A DNA stretch of 64,000 bases, from contig NC_012522.1 in assembly GCF_000010805.1 (NCBI RefSeq), positions 5,146,001 to 5,210,000 of the forward strand, read 5' to 3'. Source of the DNA: Rhodococcus opacus B4 (GTDB taxonomy: Bacteria; Actinomycetota; Actinomycetes; Mycobacteriales; Mycobacteriaceae). Of the stretch, positions 45,601 through 51,171 are shown piece after piece. Position 1 is the first letter of the stretch. Each line of letters opens with the position of its first letter. The notes under the pieces are model-generated. The model had not been told where the DNA came from. It ran no database searches and saw nothing but the letters and a program-made list of their open reading frames with translations. The position numbers were made by a program, and so were the translations under genes.

Positions 45601-47411
45601 CCGATCGGTCCGGCGACATCGTCCGGCTCGTCGGCTACGTCACCCCGGCCGACGGGCACGGGGCAGAGCAGATCGATCCGCAGGCGGTACGGGAACACGC
45701 CGCTGCGCGGTTGCCCGACTACATGGTGCCGACTCTCGTGGTCGTGCTGGACGGCGATCTTCCGTTGACCCCCAACGGGAAGCTCGACCGCAGGGCACTG
45801 CCGCTGCCGGACTGGTCGGCCCTGACGGGGGACGGCACCCCGCAGACGCCGGAGCAGAAGGAGATCGCGGCGGCGTTCGCCGAGATCCTGCACCTGCCGT
45901 CGGTGGGCATCCACGACAACTTCTTCGACCTCGGCGGCAACTCCATGGCGTCGATGCGGCTGGTGGGCCGGATCCGTGGGCGGTTCGCCGTCGACATCGG
46001 CATCCGGGACGTGTTCGACAGTTCCACGGTGGCGGAACTGTCCGCGATCGTCGCCGCGGCCACGTCCACCGGCAGGCCGGTGCTGACGGTGGCGGACCCG
46101 AGGCCGGAGACGCTGCCGGTGTCCGGGCCGCAACGCCGGTTCTGGAAGCAGTTCCGGGCGGCAGGCGCCGACGCGCGCGCCAGTCACGCACTGTCGCTGC
46201 AGCTTCGCGACACTGTGGACCCCGAGATCCTGGCGCAGGCTCTCGACGACGTCACGTCGCGGCACGAACCGCTGCGGACCGTGTACGTGGAGGTCGGCGA
46301 CACCGTCTTCGCCCAGGAGGCAGTGCGGCCCAGGCTCGAACTCGTCGACGTCGGGGACGGCGACGTGCACCGCACGGTGTTCGAGGACGTGCACCGCACG
46401 GTGTTCGAGGACGTGCACCGCACGGTGTTCGAGTTGGCGCAGCAGCCCCTCGACCTCACCGGGCACGCACCGCTGCGGGTGCATCTGGTGACCGGTGCCG
46501 ACGGCACCCAGGCGCTGCTCCTCGCGATGCACTACATCGCCGTCGACGAGTGGTCCGTGGTGCCGCTGCTCGGTGACCTGATGGGCGCATACGCCGCCCG
46601 GTCACAGGGCGAGGAACCCGAATGGGAACCGCTGCCCGTCGGATACGCCGACTACGTCGTGTGGTCGCAGGCACTCGCCGGCGCTCCCGGGGACCCGGAC
46701 AGCCGCCGGTCCCGCCAGCTCGCGTACTGGCGCGAGACGCTGGACGGGATGCCGTCCCGCCTCGAACTTCCCGCTCCAGCGGTTCGCGGACCGCGGACGG
46801 CGGAGATCGTGCCGGTCGAGATCGACGCGGAACTGCACAGTGCGGCCCAGAAGTTCGCGGGCGACACGGGCACCAGCCTGTTCATGGTGTTGCAGGCGGC
46901 ACTCGCGACCGTGCTGACACGGCACGGCGCAGGCACGGACATCCCGCTGGGGTCGCTCGTCGCGGGACGCACGGAGGAGGCGCTGGACGCGCTGGTCGGC
47001 TGCTTCTTCAATATCGTTCTGCTGCGAACGGATACGAGCGGCGATCCCGATCCCGTGCAGTTGCTGCAGCGTATCCGCGCCGCGAATCTCGACGCGCTGG
47101 ACAACCAGGACGTGGCGTTCGCCGACGTCGCGGAGGCGCTCGGCGACACGCCGGTGCTTCGTCCGCAGGTCATGATCGTGCATCACGAGCAGGCCAGACT
47201 CGGTCACCTCGACGCTCTGGGCGGCTTCATGCCGGTGCCGGTGGGTGTGCCGGATTCGGATCTGACGCTGAGCTTCTACGAGCCGATCGGCGACGGACCC
47301 GTCCACGCATATTTCTCTTTCTCCTCGGATGTGCTGGATGCCGAAGAGGTCCGTGGCTGGGCGTCGGAGTTGTCGACGCTGGTCACCGCATGGGCGGAAG
47401 GAGCCCGATGA
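30657..47411 (+). CDS. Four-module hydroxamate siderophore NRPS
   Basis: About 5,584 residues, read as C1-A1-T1-E1 / C2-A2-T2-E2 / C3-A3-T3 / C4-A4-T4 / C5. Carrier serines are at about 1018, 2518, 4042 and 5096. Specificity residues read from the A domains are DINYWGGIGK (formyl-hydroxyornithine type), DVLHSSLVDK (serine-like), DMENLGLINK (hydroxyornithine type) and DVFILGAVNK (close to the acetyl-hydroxyornithine code). E domains follow modules 1 and 2 (HHLVVDG 1197, HHLVIDG 2702). C1, C2 and C4 keep HHxxxD; C3 has QFLLWDG (3180-3186) and C5 HYIAVDE (5292-5298). There is no thioesterase domain. I prefer ATG 30657; GTG 30612 is in frame. An IdeR box lies upstream. Composition matches rhequichelin-type siderophores. 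Confidence 0.92.
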   Translation: MSPDHSAAARTQHHSAGSASSSTGTGSTPVALPVTAAQSEVWVGQQLNPGSPVFNLSLVVEVAGPIDLDRTVAAIRKTVERADALHVRFERGEGNELLQVPTAPGDWTLSVVDLRRDVDPETSARAWMDRDMETVVGIEGDEPLFRHALLRTGDESVIWYQRYHHSLIDGYGITLLVADVVDRYEHPELATSTAPWPLDTLVISDRDYRASKRFESDRDFWLRQVVDAPEPPRLLPQVVDHSGTPISALVEIDGDDADALYAFASDAGIRRTRLPLAAVVAYIHRLTGRRDLTLSLPMTARVGRELRRIPGMCSTILPLRVQVDPEMTVGELATRIDTTLISVLRHGRYRGEDLARELRSIDPDRQIFGPGINSMMFEHALTFGGFPAWVRGSATGPVRDLDFSIRGGQDSEPIQIDLRAPAGLGAELEAHRRRLEHFVGQFVADPAQPIASLDPMTQAERRQLLVEFNDTATARESATVPELFHAQVLRTPDAEALIAGDVRLTYRDLGERVAQLTRHLLDRGVGPETVVAIGLPRSAEMVTGLLAVMCSGGAFVPLDPSWPQDRRTSVLADAGASLVLTGPGGVTDAGERAVPVDLASWAYAEQPTEPPTVTVQGARLAYVIFTSGSTGRPKGAMIRHEAVCARLLWQRDEILGFGPADASLFKAPLSFDISVNEILLPLVSGGRLVVAEPGGERDPQYLLDLIARESVTFVYLVSSMLDVLLDLSRGTDHLSALKHVWCGGEVLTPRLFERFRAQLAITMYHGYGPAEATIGVSHVIYREDAARIATSIGRPNPDTQLYVLDEHLNPVPLGTGGELYAGGFLLGRGYVDAPGLTASRFVANPFATDGSRLYRTGDLARWAPDGSLDFLGRADNQVKIRGMRLELEDVEAGIVSHPAVRHSAVVVRETPSGAKYLAAYVVAKQGSVPDVAELRAWASSKLPEYMVPSAFVILDRFPLTPNGKLDRRALPEPDLGAAGENVAPRTAAEETLCALMAGVLGVESVGVTDDFFALGGDSIVAIQLVNHARREGLSISPREVFQLRTAEALARAQDGRTAAAVDSDDIAVGDVRCTPILARTAARGGEIAAFHQSVLVQTPAALDESAARTALAAVLERHDALRATLVRGEQWMLSVPEPAPASMDGILRVVEFDGSAEQLDSETQAAVARLDPDAGTMLQAVLFSAAEGPGRLLLIGHHLVVDGVSWRIILEDLARAGTAVTAGGVPELPPVGTSLRRWSELLDEHTKSGAFDHELSFWSDAAATPDPLLGSRALDPALDLAGDAETLTVTLPPEFTGPLLSTVPAAFHGHVKDALLTGAAVALRRWRNGEPGPVLLDVEGHGREEDLVRRTDGPAIDLSRTVGWFTTVYPVVLDPGAAADEAGIADALKMVKDQLRRVPGAGFGYGALRYLGAAEPEFGQEPTPQVLFNYLGRVTSGTGADWLPRAMGGADDPRMPLGHALAFDVIAEDGADGPVLRTTLTWAPGVLTRDAVRVLADEWTAVLRVLAGVGHLGGQTPSDFPLVSLTQPDVDALAGAADVLPLTPLQDGIYFQSAFDDTGADPYVVQQVIELTGPVDAAALHRGLQAVVDRHAALRAGVRAVSDGRVVQVIGDDVRVPMEVLDLTGVADPAQRVEEVLTADRARGFDFGRGPLLRYTLARLDGTKFLLLQSIHHLVADGWSVPVMLRELMALYSVEGKPLALPTPTPYRNYLEWLGARDRQASLAVWREALADAPEPVELPAPTPKGEFGIRSVRVALPSEATAALTAVGRARGLTLSTLVHGTWGLVLGRLTGREDVLFGSTVSGRGGDLPGIETMVGLFINTVPARLRYRPTDTVAGALARWQHEQSTLLDHQYLGLAELRREAGLQNLFETLVVFENYPLGDGAVADPSGAIQLTGIRFDEHPPYAMTLIVVPGDALTLELKYDAARVDRATAARFAESTIAYLAELTRDVDQTVSAVALASREPIEAALRDVEVEFPDTTVTALLEEQAERTPDAVAVVFEDDHLTYAELHARANRLARLLVERGVAPESKVAVALPRSLDLMVALLAVGKAGGAYVPLDTGYPADRLAYMLADAQPVCVLTDGTVPLAGSGVPEVRVADADRYSPEPLTGIALAPQHPAYVIYTSGSTGRPKGVVVPHAGIVNRLLWVQRFRPITASDNVFQKTPSSFDVSVLEFFGPLLAGATLVLARPDGHKDPAYLADVIVRQSITRVHFVPSMLEVFLADPAAARCTGLRIISCSGEALPVASARRVAELLPGVELDNLYGPTEASVDVSYAASVQGIEAAAPSVPIGLPTSNTGLYVLDRYLQPVPAGAAGELYLSGPQLARGYLGRPGLSAERFVADPFSRNGSRMYRTGDVARVNADGAVEYLGRIDDQVKLRGFRIELGEIEARMADCPGVRQAAAVVRSDRPGQQQLVGYVVGDADPGDVRARLASALPEFMVPVAFVNLAEFPLGPSGKLNRKALPAPDFAAQATAEPAVESGTAGMLAAHYAEVLGLGEVGVDDDFFALGGDSILAIRLVNLARREGITVTPRQIFEQRTPAALARLVADPAVAQPPRVEDSGIGVLLPLPVVHRLSEWSGGKNRFNQAVLLHTPAGTDATVLTAALHAVIGHHDGLRQKLTRHAPGVWSLEIAATADLTLRRVDVTGLDADALRETVAAESDAAADRLNPDDGIMLSAVWFDAGPRELGRLLLVAHHLVIDGVSWRTLIEDLAMAWVAADSGENAALDPVPTSLRGFTRVVTEQAQEPARLAELDHWLRVTGPGADLVPGTEGHAVVSGGARRTVCLDRQLTTALLTTVPAVVGADVTDVLLAALRLSADRWLAERGRANDLLVDLERHGREELAAGVDLSRTVGWLTNVTPVRLRSRAGALDTLKDVKEQLRGAPDGGIGYGMLRYVNARTAGLLAARSESQVLFNYLGRMPHTPPGPWTQAVESDSLATDPDADLGGPYRLVINALCEESAQGAELQAVFAWSEADLSEADTVALSDGWVAALRELADAAAEYDGPAMLTPSDLPLVTLTQEEIDQIVQASPSGVDTVLPLSPLQEGLYFQAGFDSGNDIYTAQFSLDFEHRLDTDRLAAALRTLQRRNPTLRAGFVSAGLPAPVQFFGTGLDVPVSEFDLRELDETERDSYAAQLTAQDRLTPFDLTSPPLWRAMVLRLGDSHDRLVINRQFLLWDGWSNGIVVGQLLALYESGGDDSGFPAPEGSFEDYLQWLATRDADAAQSAWTDALGGLDEPTLLAATITGDPEPPQRRDAVLPEDLSERLRAGARGAGVTFNAVLNAALAVVLGIETGRRDLVFGTTVAGRPPEVPGIDAVTGMFLNTVPVRTTLRPDETVADLLRRIQSERLALTPYDYLGLASIQRVSEHRQLFDVLYVLQNFVDEKQVSALNAAHDISGGDSIDHTHYPVTVVVTPGASVKVKFEFHPEKIPASRVERMLSRYVTVLEEWSTDLSGPVGGIAGAALPVPAEPKALPDATIADLFAEAALVRPGETALVFGDRAVSYAELDADVNRMARLLLGHGAGPERIVALALPRTVEMVVALFAVLRTGSAYLPLELDHPAERLVAMLDDARPAVLVTTSDVAGTLAAAAVDTLAVDTLDLGAVGSAPLSEAELGGFAPGTPGRLDHPAYVIYTSGSTGKPKGVVTPYRGLTNMQFNHREAIFEPVVAAAGGRRLRIAHTVSFAFDMSWEELLWLVEGHEVHICDENLRRDAEALVAYCDTHEIDVVNVTPTYAQHLIEEGLLDDGPGRHRPPLVLLGGEAVSDSVWNRLRDTDGTCGYNLYGPTEYTINTLGAGTADSATPTVGTPIWNTSAYVLDAWLRPVPDGVPGELYISGVGLARGYLDRFALTAERFVADPFRESVRMYRTGDLVRRASDGNLDFLGRTDDQVKIRGHRVELGEIASALEALDGVRQAAVVVDSGPGGFKRLVGYAVVSTCQPPDVNNYSRALRATLPDYMVPAAVIEVDGLPMTVNGKLDVKALPSADDVLGRSGGVRTEPRTDTERVLCELFGDILGVPVPGVDDDFFDLGGHSLLATRLISRARAALDADLTMRDLFEAPTVAELAARIGEDTASTRPVLAAGPRPEHLPLSAAQQRLWLLQQMEDASAAYNFPIVLRLQDALDPEVFEQALTDVVSRHESLRTVFGEHDGEPVQVILDGVRPGVAVVDGTEADVVRLVTETVGRPFDLATEIPVRASLIRLGDQQVLAIVLHHIATDEWSDRPFLRDLMTAYAARAQGSAPGWAPLAVQYADYTLWQRDVLGDPQDPSSLVSRQLDYWARTLDGAPEELVLPADRTRPARPSFAGGAIETTLDAETTRALRSLARTSGTSMFMVLHAAAAALLHRLGAGDDLPIGAPVAGRSEQGLDDLIGFFVNTVVLRTDVSGNPTFDQLLARVRDTDLAAFAHSDVPFETVVEKVNPARTLARNPLFQVMAGYHSRTSDSAQAAGSALTPVVFEERTAKFDLVFNFTEYLDDDRVELRLEYGSDLFDKDTAEKIARRQVAVLGAVASDSGLAVGDLDVFLGGERELVVHGFNDTAQPVAEETFYEAFARHVAATPDAVAVVDAAGAVTYAELSARADRIAGLLHRRGVSAEGVVGLAVPRSSQMVAVVLGVLKLGAAYLPLDLNHPSDRISYMLADSAARVLVTTAGESPRIAEVDGLVRVLLDDAAVAAELDTEHGTQVPPAPQGLDHAAYVIYTSGSTGKPKGTILTHDGIPSLVATAEQRMKLVPGSVVMQFASIGFDVAVFELSMALCTGSRLVIVPDESRVAGSELTDFMAAHSVTHAIIPPSLLAALPAGCDVPEGCTVLVGTETVPPELIGRWAERLNLLAAYGLTEATVNNTLWQAQPGWNSAVPIGIPDPNEQAYVLDDLLQPVPPGVAGELYIAGRGLARGYLGRPDLTSVRFVPSPFGGAGTRMYRTGDRARWRADGNIDFLGRVDDQVKIRGFRIELGEIIAALGSHSAVKQSAVVADRSGDIVRLVGYVTPADGHGAEQIDPQAVREHAAARLPDYMVPTLVVVLDGDLPLTPNGKLDRRALPLPDWSALTGDGTPQTPEQKEIAAAFAEILHLPSVGIHDNFFDLGGNSMASMRLVGRIRGRFAVDIGIRDVFDSSTVAELSAIVAAATSTGRPVLTVADPRPETLPVSGPQRRFWKQFRAAGADARASHALSLQLRDTVDPEILAQALDDVTSRHEPLRTVYVEVGDTVFAQEAVRPRLELVDVGDGDVHRTVFEDVHRTVFEDVHRTVFELAQQPLDLTGHAPLRVHLVTGADGTQALLLAMHYIAVDEWSVVPLLGDLMGAYAARSQGEEPEWEPLPVGYADYVVWSQALAGAPGDPDSRRSRQLAYWRETLDGMPSRLELPAPAVRGPRTAEIVPVEIDAELHSAAQKFAGDTGTSLFMVLQAALATVLTRHGAGTDIPLGSLVAGRTEEALDALVGCFFNIVLLRTDTSGDPDPVQLLQRIRAANLDALDNQDVAFADVAEALGDTPVLRPQVMIVHHEQARLGHLDALGGFMPVPVGVPDSDLTLSFYEPIGDGPVHAYFSFSSDVLDAEEVRGWASELSTLVTAWAEGAR
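46362..46433 (+). repeat. Perfect 24-bp tandem triplicate inside the NRPS
   Basis: The 24-base unit encoding DVHRTVFE occurs three times head to tail without a mismatch (46362-46385, 46386-46409, 46410-46433), in frame within the terminal condensation domain, about residues 5236-5259. Confidence 0.95.
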
Positions 47412-47490
47412 TCAAGAGTGATCTAGATCGCAGTTTCGGGGCGGAGTTCGCCGCCGCGAGGGCCGGAAGTACTTGGTACTGTGCTCGAAA

Positions 47491-47509
47491 TAAGGATAGG
47501 CTTCACTAT
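47491..47509. promoter_or_regulatory. IdeR-like iron box upstream of the monooxygenase
   Basis: TAAGGATAGGCTTCACTAT agrees with about 13 of 19 consensus positions, with the core TAGGCT intact. It is 64 bases before the monooxygenase start and gives that gene its own iron control besides any readthrough from the NRPS. Confidence 0.65.
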
Positions 47510-47573
47510 CTTTCCGGAAGACGGACGGCGGCTGGGTCGGGTGCGGCGCGGCGTCGAGGACGGACAACGAGCT

Positions 47574-48920
47574 ATGAGTGAATCGCCGGAAACGGCCGGT
47601 ACAGATCTCCCGGTGCGAGATGTCGTGGGTGTCGGATTCGGTCCCGCCAACCTCGCACTGGCCATTGCCATCGAGGAACACAATGCGGAGTGCCCCCCGC
47701 GCGAGCGGATCAGCGCGCAGTTCTTCGAGAAGCAGGATCGATTCGGGTGGCATCCCGGGATGCTGCTCGACGGCGCGACCATGCAGATCGCGTTTCCCAA
47801 GGACCTGGTGACGTTCCGGAATCCGCGTAGCGCATTCACCTTCTTCAATTACCTCTTCGATCAGGGTCGCCTCGTCGACTTCGTCAACCACCAGACCTTC
47901 TTCCCGACTCGGCACGAGTTCCACGACTATCTGCAGTGGGCGGCACGCCGAGTGGACGCCGACGTGCGGTACGGCACCGCGGTGGAGACAGTACGCGGAA
48001 TCCGTGGCGACGACGGGGTGATCGACCGTTTCGAGGTCCGTGCCGCCGACGGTTCCGCGGTCATCGCACGCAACGTCGTGATGGGGGCCGGCCTGCGGGA
48101 GCGAATCCCCGAGTGGGCCAACCCCTCTGCGCGGTGCTTCCACAACCATCAATTCCTGTTCCGGCTCGGTGAGATGCCGGCCCCGGTCCACCAGCGCTTC
48201 GTCGTCCTCGGTGCGGGCCAGAGCGCCGCCGAGATCGTGCAGTACCTGCACGAGAACTACCCCGAAGCCGAAGTCCACAGCGTCTTCTCGCGTTACGGCT
48301 ACAGCCCGGCCGACGACAGTCCGTACGCCAACCGCATCTTCGATCCGGAGGCCGTGGACGACCTGCACGGAGCCCCGGAGGAGGAGCGTCTGCGATTGCT
48401 GGATGTCCATAGGAGTACTAACTATTCGGTGGTCGACATCGAGCTCATCAACGAGCTCTACGCGACCGAGTACCAGGAACGCGTGCGCGGACGCCGCCGG
48501 CTGTTCATGCGCCGCGCGTCGGAGATCATTGCCGTCGACGAGACTTCGGACGGAATCGAGGTGGCGGTGCGCAGCGGTGTGGACGGCCTCACCGACACTC
48601 TTGCCTGCGACGCACTGATTCTGGCCACCGGATTCACCCCCGCCCCCCTCGAGCCGCTGCTCGGCGATCTGGCGCCGAAAACCCACCCGCCGCGGGAAGT
48701 CGGCCGAGATTATCGATTGGCGGTTTCACCGGACGTCACAGCGGGAATCTATCTGCAGGGCGGCACGGAGAAAACGCACGGAATCACGTCGTCGCTCCTG
48801 TCGAACGTGGCCGTGCGGGCGGGAGAGATCGTTACATCTGTCGTAACAAGGCGTAGCCGCAACGGCGCGCTTGCTAGTGTGAACGCACAGGACACGTATG
48901 CGACAAGCGAGGCGAGATGA
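47574..48920 (+). CDS. L-ornithine N5-monooxygenase
   Basis: 448-residue flavin N-hydroxylating monooxygenase (SidA/PvdA/IucD family) that makes N5-hydroxyornithine from ornithine, NADPH and oxygen. FAD site GFGPANLALA is at about 21-30, the NADPH site LGAGQSAAE is near 213, and the C-terminal ATGF motif is in ILATGFTPAPLE. It supplies the hydroxamate precursor for the formyltransferase and for NRPS modules 1, 3 and 4. ATG 47574 chosen by alignment; the frame opens at 47481 but crosses the iron-box region. It overlaps mbtH by four bases. Confidence 0.92.
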   Translation: MSESPETAGTDLPVRDVVGVGFGPANLALAIAIEEHNAECPPRERISAQFFEKQDRFGWHPGMLLDGATMQIAFPKDLVTFRNPRSAFTFFNYLFDQGRLVDFVNHQTFFPTRHEFHDYLQWAARRVDADVRYGTAVETVRGIRGDDGVIDRFEVRAADGSAVIARNVVMGAGLRERIPEWANPSARCFHNHQFLFRLGEMPAPVHQRFVVLGAGQSAAEIVQYLHENYPEAEVHSVFSRYGYSPADDSPYANRIFDPEAVDDLHGAPEEERLRLLDVHRSTNYSVVDIELINELYATEYQERVRGRRRLFMRRASEIIAVDETSDGIEVAVRSGVDGLTDTLACDALILATGFTPAPLEPLLGDLAPKTHPPREVGRDYRLAVSPDVTAGIYLQGGTEKTHGITSSLLSNVAVRAGEIVTSVVTRRSRNGALASVNAQDTYATSEAR

Positions 48921-49168
48921 GCACCAATCCATTCGATGACGAAGAAGGCCGCTTCTACGTGCTGGTGAACGACGAGGACCAGCACTCACTGTGGCCCACG
49001 TTCTCTGAGGTGCCGGCAGGCTGGCGCGTGGTTTTCGGCGAGGAAAGCCGGGCAGCCTGCCTCGAGTACGTGGAGAAGAACTGGACCGACATGCGGCCGA
49101 AGAGCCTGCGTGAGGCCATGGAGGCCGACGAGAAGTCGGGCGGACGGCACAGCGTCGACAAGAGCTGA
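48917..49168 (+). CDS. mbtH: MbtH-like NRPS accessory protein
   Basis: 83 residues with the MbtH signature NPFDDEEGRFYVLVNDEDQH and the three conserved tryptophans (SLWP, AGWRVV, NWTDMRP). Such proteins bind and activate NRPS adenylation domains. The ATG overlaps the monooxygenase stop (ATGA), and they form one transcript downstream of the NRPS. The charged tail after residue 63 is variable in the family. Confidence 0.96.
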   Translation: MSTNPFDDEEGRFYVLVNDEDQHSLWPTFSEVPAGWRVVFGEESRAACLEYVEKNWTDMRPKSLREAMEADEKSGGRHSVDKS

Positions 49169-49210
49169 CCGCCCCGGCGCCCGCGTTTCGGCGCCGCCTC
49201 GGGCCGGGAC

Positions 49211-49236
49211 GACCGTCCGGTGAGACACCGGCGGTC
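49211..49236. terminator. Likely terminator hairpin after mbtH
   Basis: GACCGTCCGGT (49211-49221) pairs with ACCGGCGGTC (49227-49236), leaving one bulged base, between the convergent mbtH and ThrE-type genes. GC-rich with no U tract, so only moderately convincing. Confidence 0.5.
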
Positions 49237-49277
49237 GCCCCCGGCCGACGGTCGAGAGGCCGTCACCTGAAACTGCC

Positions 49278-50717
49278 TCAGGCCGCCTTCTGTGTGTGTG
49301 TTTCGACCGGCTTCCGCCGCCTCGTCTTGAAAACGGGGCGGCGGATGTCGTCTGTGCGGCGCAGGATCCGCGGCCTCCGCAAGGTCCGGGCGATCCATTC
49401 GCCGAGTGTGACCCCGGCCGCGAGCGCGCAACCGATACCGAACGCCGCCAGCAGCGAGCTGAGTCCGATCACGACCTCGTTGTTGAGCAGGGCGTACAGA
49501 CCCCGGTACAGAGACAGACCCGGCAGCAGTGGTGTGATACCTGCCACCACGACGACGAGCGGTGGCGTGAGCGCACGACGCGCCATCAGACCACCGGCGA
49601 AGCCGACCACGGTGGCGGCGAGTGCCGAACCGATGATCGGGCCGATACCGAACTGGTGCGCCACCATGTACACGAGCGCGCCCGCCGCCCCACCGAACCA
49701 CGCGGCGGTGAGGGCCCGCTGCTCGGCGTAACAGGCCAGGGCATAGAACATCGACGCGAAAGCGCCCGACATCACCAGCACGGGGAGTTGCACGAGTTCG
49801 GTGATCTCGACGTTGACCGGGGGCAGGGTCGAACCCAGCACGCCGGTCAGACGCAACGAGATGGCCACACCGGCGATGATGCCGCCGGTCATCATGACCA
49901 CTTCGAAGAATCGCGCCGCCGCCGTGATCGGTGCGCCCGTGATGGCGTCCTGCACCGAACCGACCAGCGACAGCCCGGACAACAGCACCACCACACCGGC
50001 CGAAATGATCTGCGAGGGTCTGATCTCGACGCCCAGCTGATCCTGGAACGTGTAGAGCGTCGCCGCCGGCGTCGCGGCCACCAGACCGCCCGCCACCTGC
50101 TGGAAGAAGAACGGCAGACCGATGCGGTTGAGGACGCGGTTGACCCGGTAGATCACCATCGTCGTCAGAAACGCGACGGAGGCAACCAGCACCCCACCGC
50201 CCATCAACACGGACACCGACGCGGCCATCGACGCCCAGGCGAGCGTCGCGATCCAGCGGTTGTACGGGTGCGGCGCCGTGGTGACCGCGGTGAGGGCCTC
50301 GTGCGCCTCGCCGGGGGTGACCGCTTCCCGGCGGATGCGCCGGGTGAGCCGGTCGACCGCCGCGAGCCGGGTGAAGTCCATCGAGCGGTAGTGCACGATC
50401 CGCATGGTGCTCGCCGGCGGGAGAGTGGGCCCGCGGTACGCCGACAGGACGATGGAGTTGTACGTGACATCCACATCGCACTGGGCGAGGCCGTACGTGG
50501 CGGCGATGAACTGCACCTGCTCGGCGGTGTCCATCGCCCCGGTGCCGGACGCGAGGAGCACTTCACCGACGCGCACGGCGAGGTCGAGCACTTCGGCGAC
50601 GACCGCATCGTCGGTGAGGTCGATCGGCTGCAGTGGTGTAGGTGCAGCGGTGACCGCATCGACCGTTGCGCGACGGTCGCCTGTGAGACGTTGGAGGGAT
50701 TCTGTGAGCTTGGACAT
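49278..50717 (-). CDS. ThrE-type threonine/serine exporter family protein
   Basis: 479 residues. The N-terminal cytosolic ThrE domain (VGEVLLASGTGAMDTAEQVQ, LAQCDVDVTYNSIVLSA) is followed by about ten membrane segments in two bundles. Close relatives in corynebacteria export threonine and serine. I use ATG 50717, one base after the stop of the upstream gene, suggesting coupling; the frame extends to TTG 50735. The tail is basic. It converges on the siderophore operon and does not appear to belong to it. Confidence 0.85.
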   Translation of the reverse strand: MSKLTESLQRLTGDRRATVDAVTAAPTPLQPIDLTDDAVVAEVLDLAVRVGEVLLASGTGAMDTAEQVQFIAATYGLAQCDVDVTYNSIVLSAYRGPTLPPASTMRIVHYRSMDFTRLAAVDRLTRRIRREAVTPGEAHEALTAVTTAPHPYNRWIATLAWASMAASVSVLMGGGVLVASVAFLTTMVIYRVNRVLNRIGLPFFFQQVAGGLVAATPAATLYTFQDQLGVEIRPSQIISAGVVVLLSGLSLVGSVQDAITGAPITAAARFFEVVMMTGGIIAGVAISLRLTGVLGSTLPPVNVEITELVQLPVLVMSGAFASMFYALACYAEQRALTAAWFGGAAGALVYMVAHQFGIGPIIGSALAATVVGFAGGLMARRALTPPLVVVVAGITPLLPGLSLYRGLYALLNNEVVIGLSSLLAAFGIGCALAAGVTLGEWIARTLRRPRILRRTDDIRRPVFKTRRRKPVETHTQKAA

Positions 50718-50718
50718 A

Positions 50719-51099
50719 CTACGTGTCGGAGACAAGGTCTTTCTCGGTCAAATCGGTAGCGGAGAGTGCAGACTCGAGTGTCTCGTGGCGGAACGTGGAG
50801 ATGACCTGATCGTGGACGACACGGAATGCAGAGGCCAGGGTACGCGTCTCCGCCGGGTCCGTGGACCACGTGGCCTGCTGTTCGACCACCAGCACTCCGT
50901 CGTAGTAATACATTCGCTTCGGATTCAGCGTGATGCCCGCGGTGGACGCCCATTCCCGCAACGCCGCCAGGCCCTGCGTGGCGCCTTTCGGCCCACCCAT
51001 CTCGATGTCGTCGCTCGACAGCGACAGCAGAGTGTCGATGTCGCCGGAGTTGAGGGCGTCGTGCCAAGCGAGGACGGTGGCGATCTCCGAGGTACTCAT
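50719..51099 (-). CDS. NTF2/SnoaL-like fold protein
   Basis: 126 residues with the pattern AWHDALNSGDIDTLLSLSSDDIEM, typical of NTF2/SnoaL-like small proteins (cone-shaped fold), and a later strand VLVVEQQATWS. Some relatives are epoxide hydrolases or isomerases; no catalytic set can be fixed here. ATG 51099 gives the natural start; the frame is open to 51147. Likely an operon with the ThrE-type gene. Confidence 0.7.
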   Translation of the reverse strand: MSTSEIATVLAWHDALNSGDIDTLLSLSSDDIEMGGPKGATQGLAALREWASTAGITLNPKRMYYYDGVLVVEQQATWSTDPAETRTLASAFRVVHDQVISTFRHETLESALSATDLTEKDLVSDT

Positions 51100-51171
51100 G
51101 GCTCCAACGCTAGCCAATGTGGGCGGAAGTAGCCGACGTTCCTGCAATGGATATGATGGGCGCGCGTGTCC

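Noticed and set aside
42522..46532. Open frame of 1,336 codons antisense to NRPS modules 3-5
   Set aside because: Same antisense artefact of GC-rich codon use; no protein-family features.
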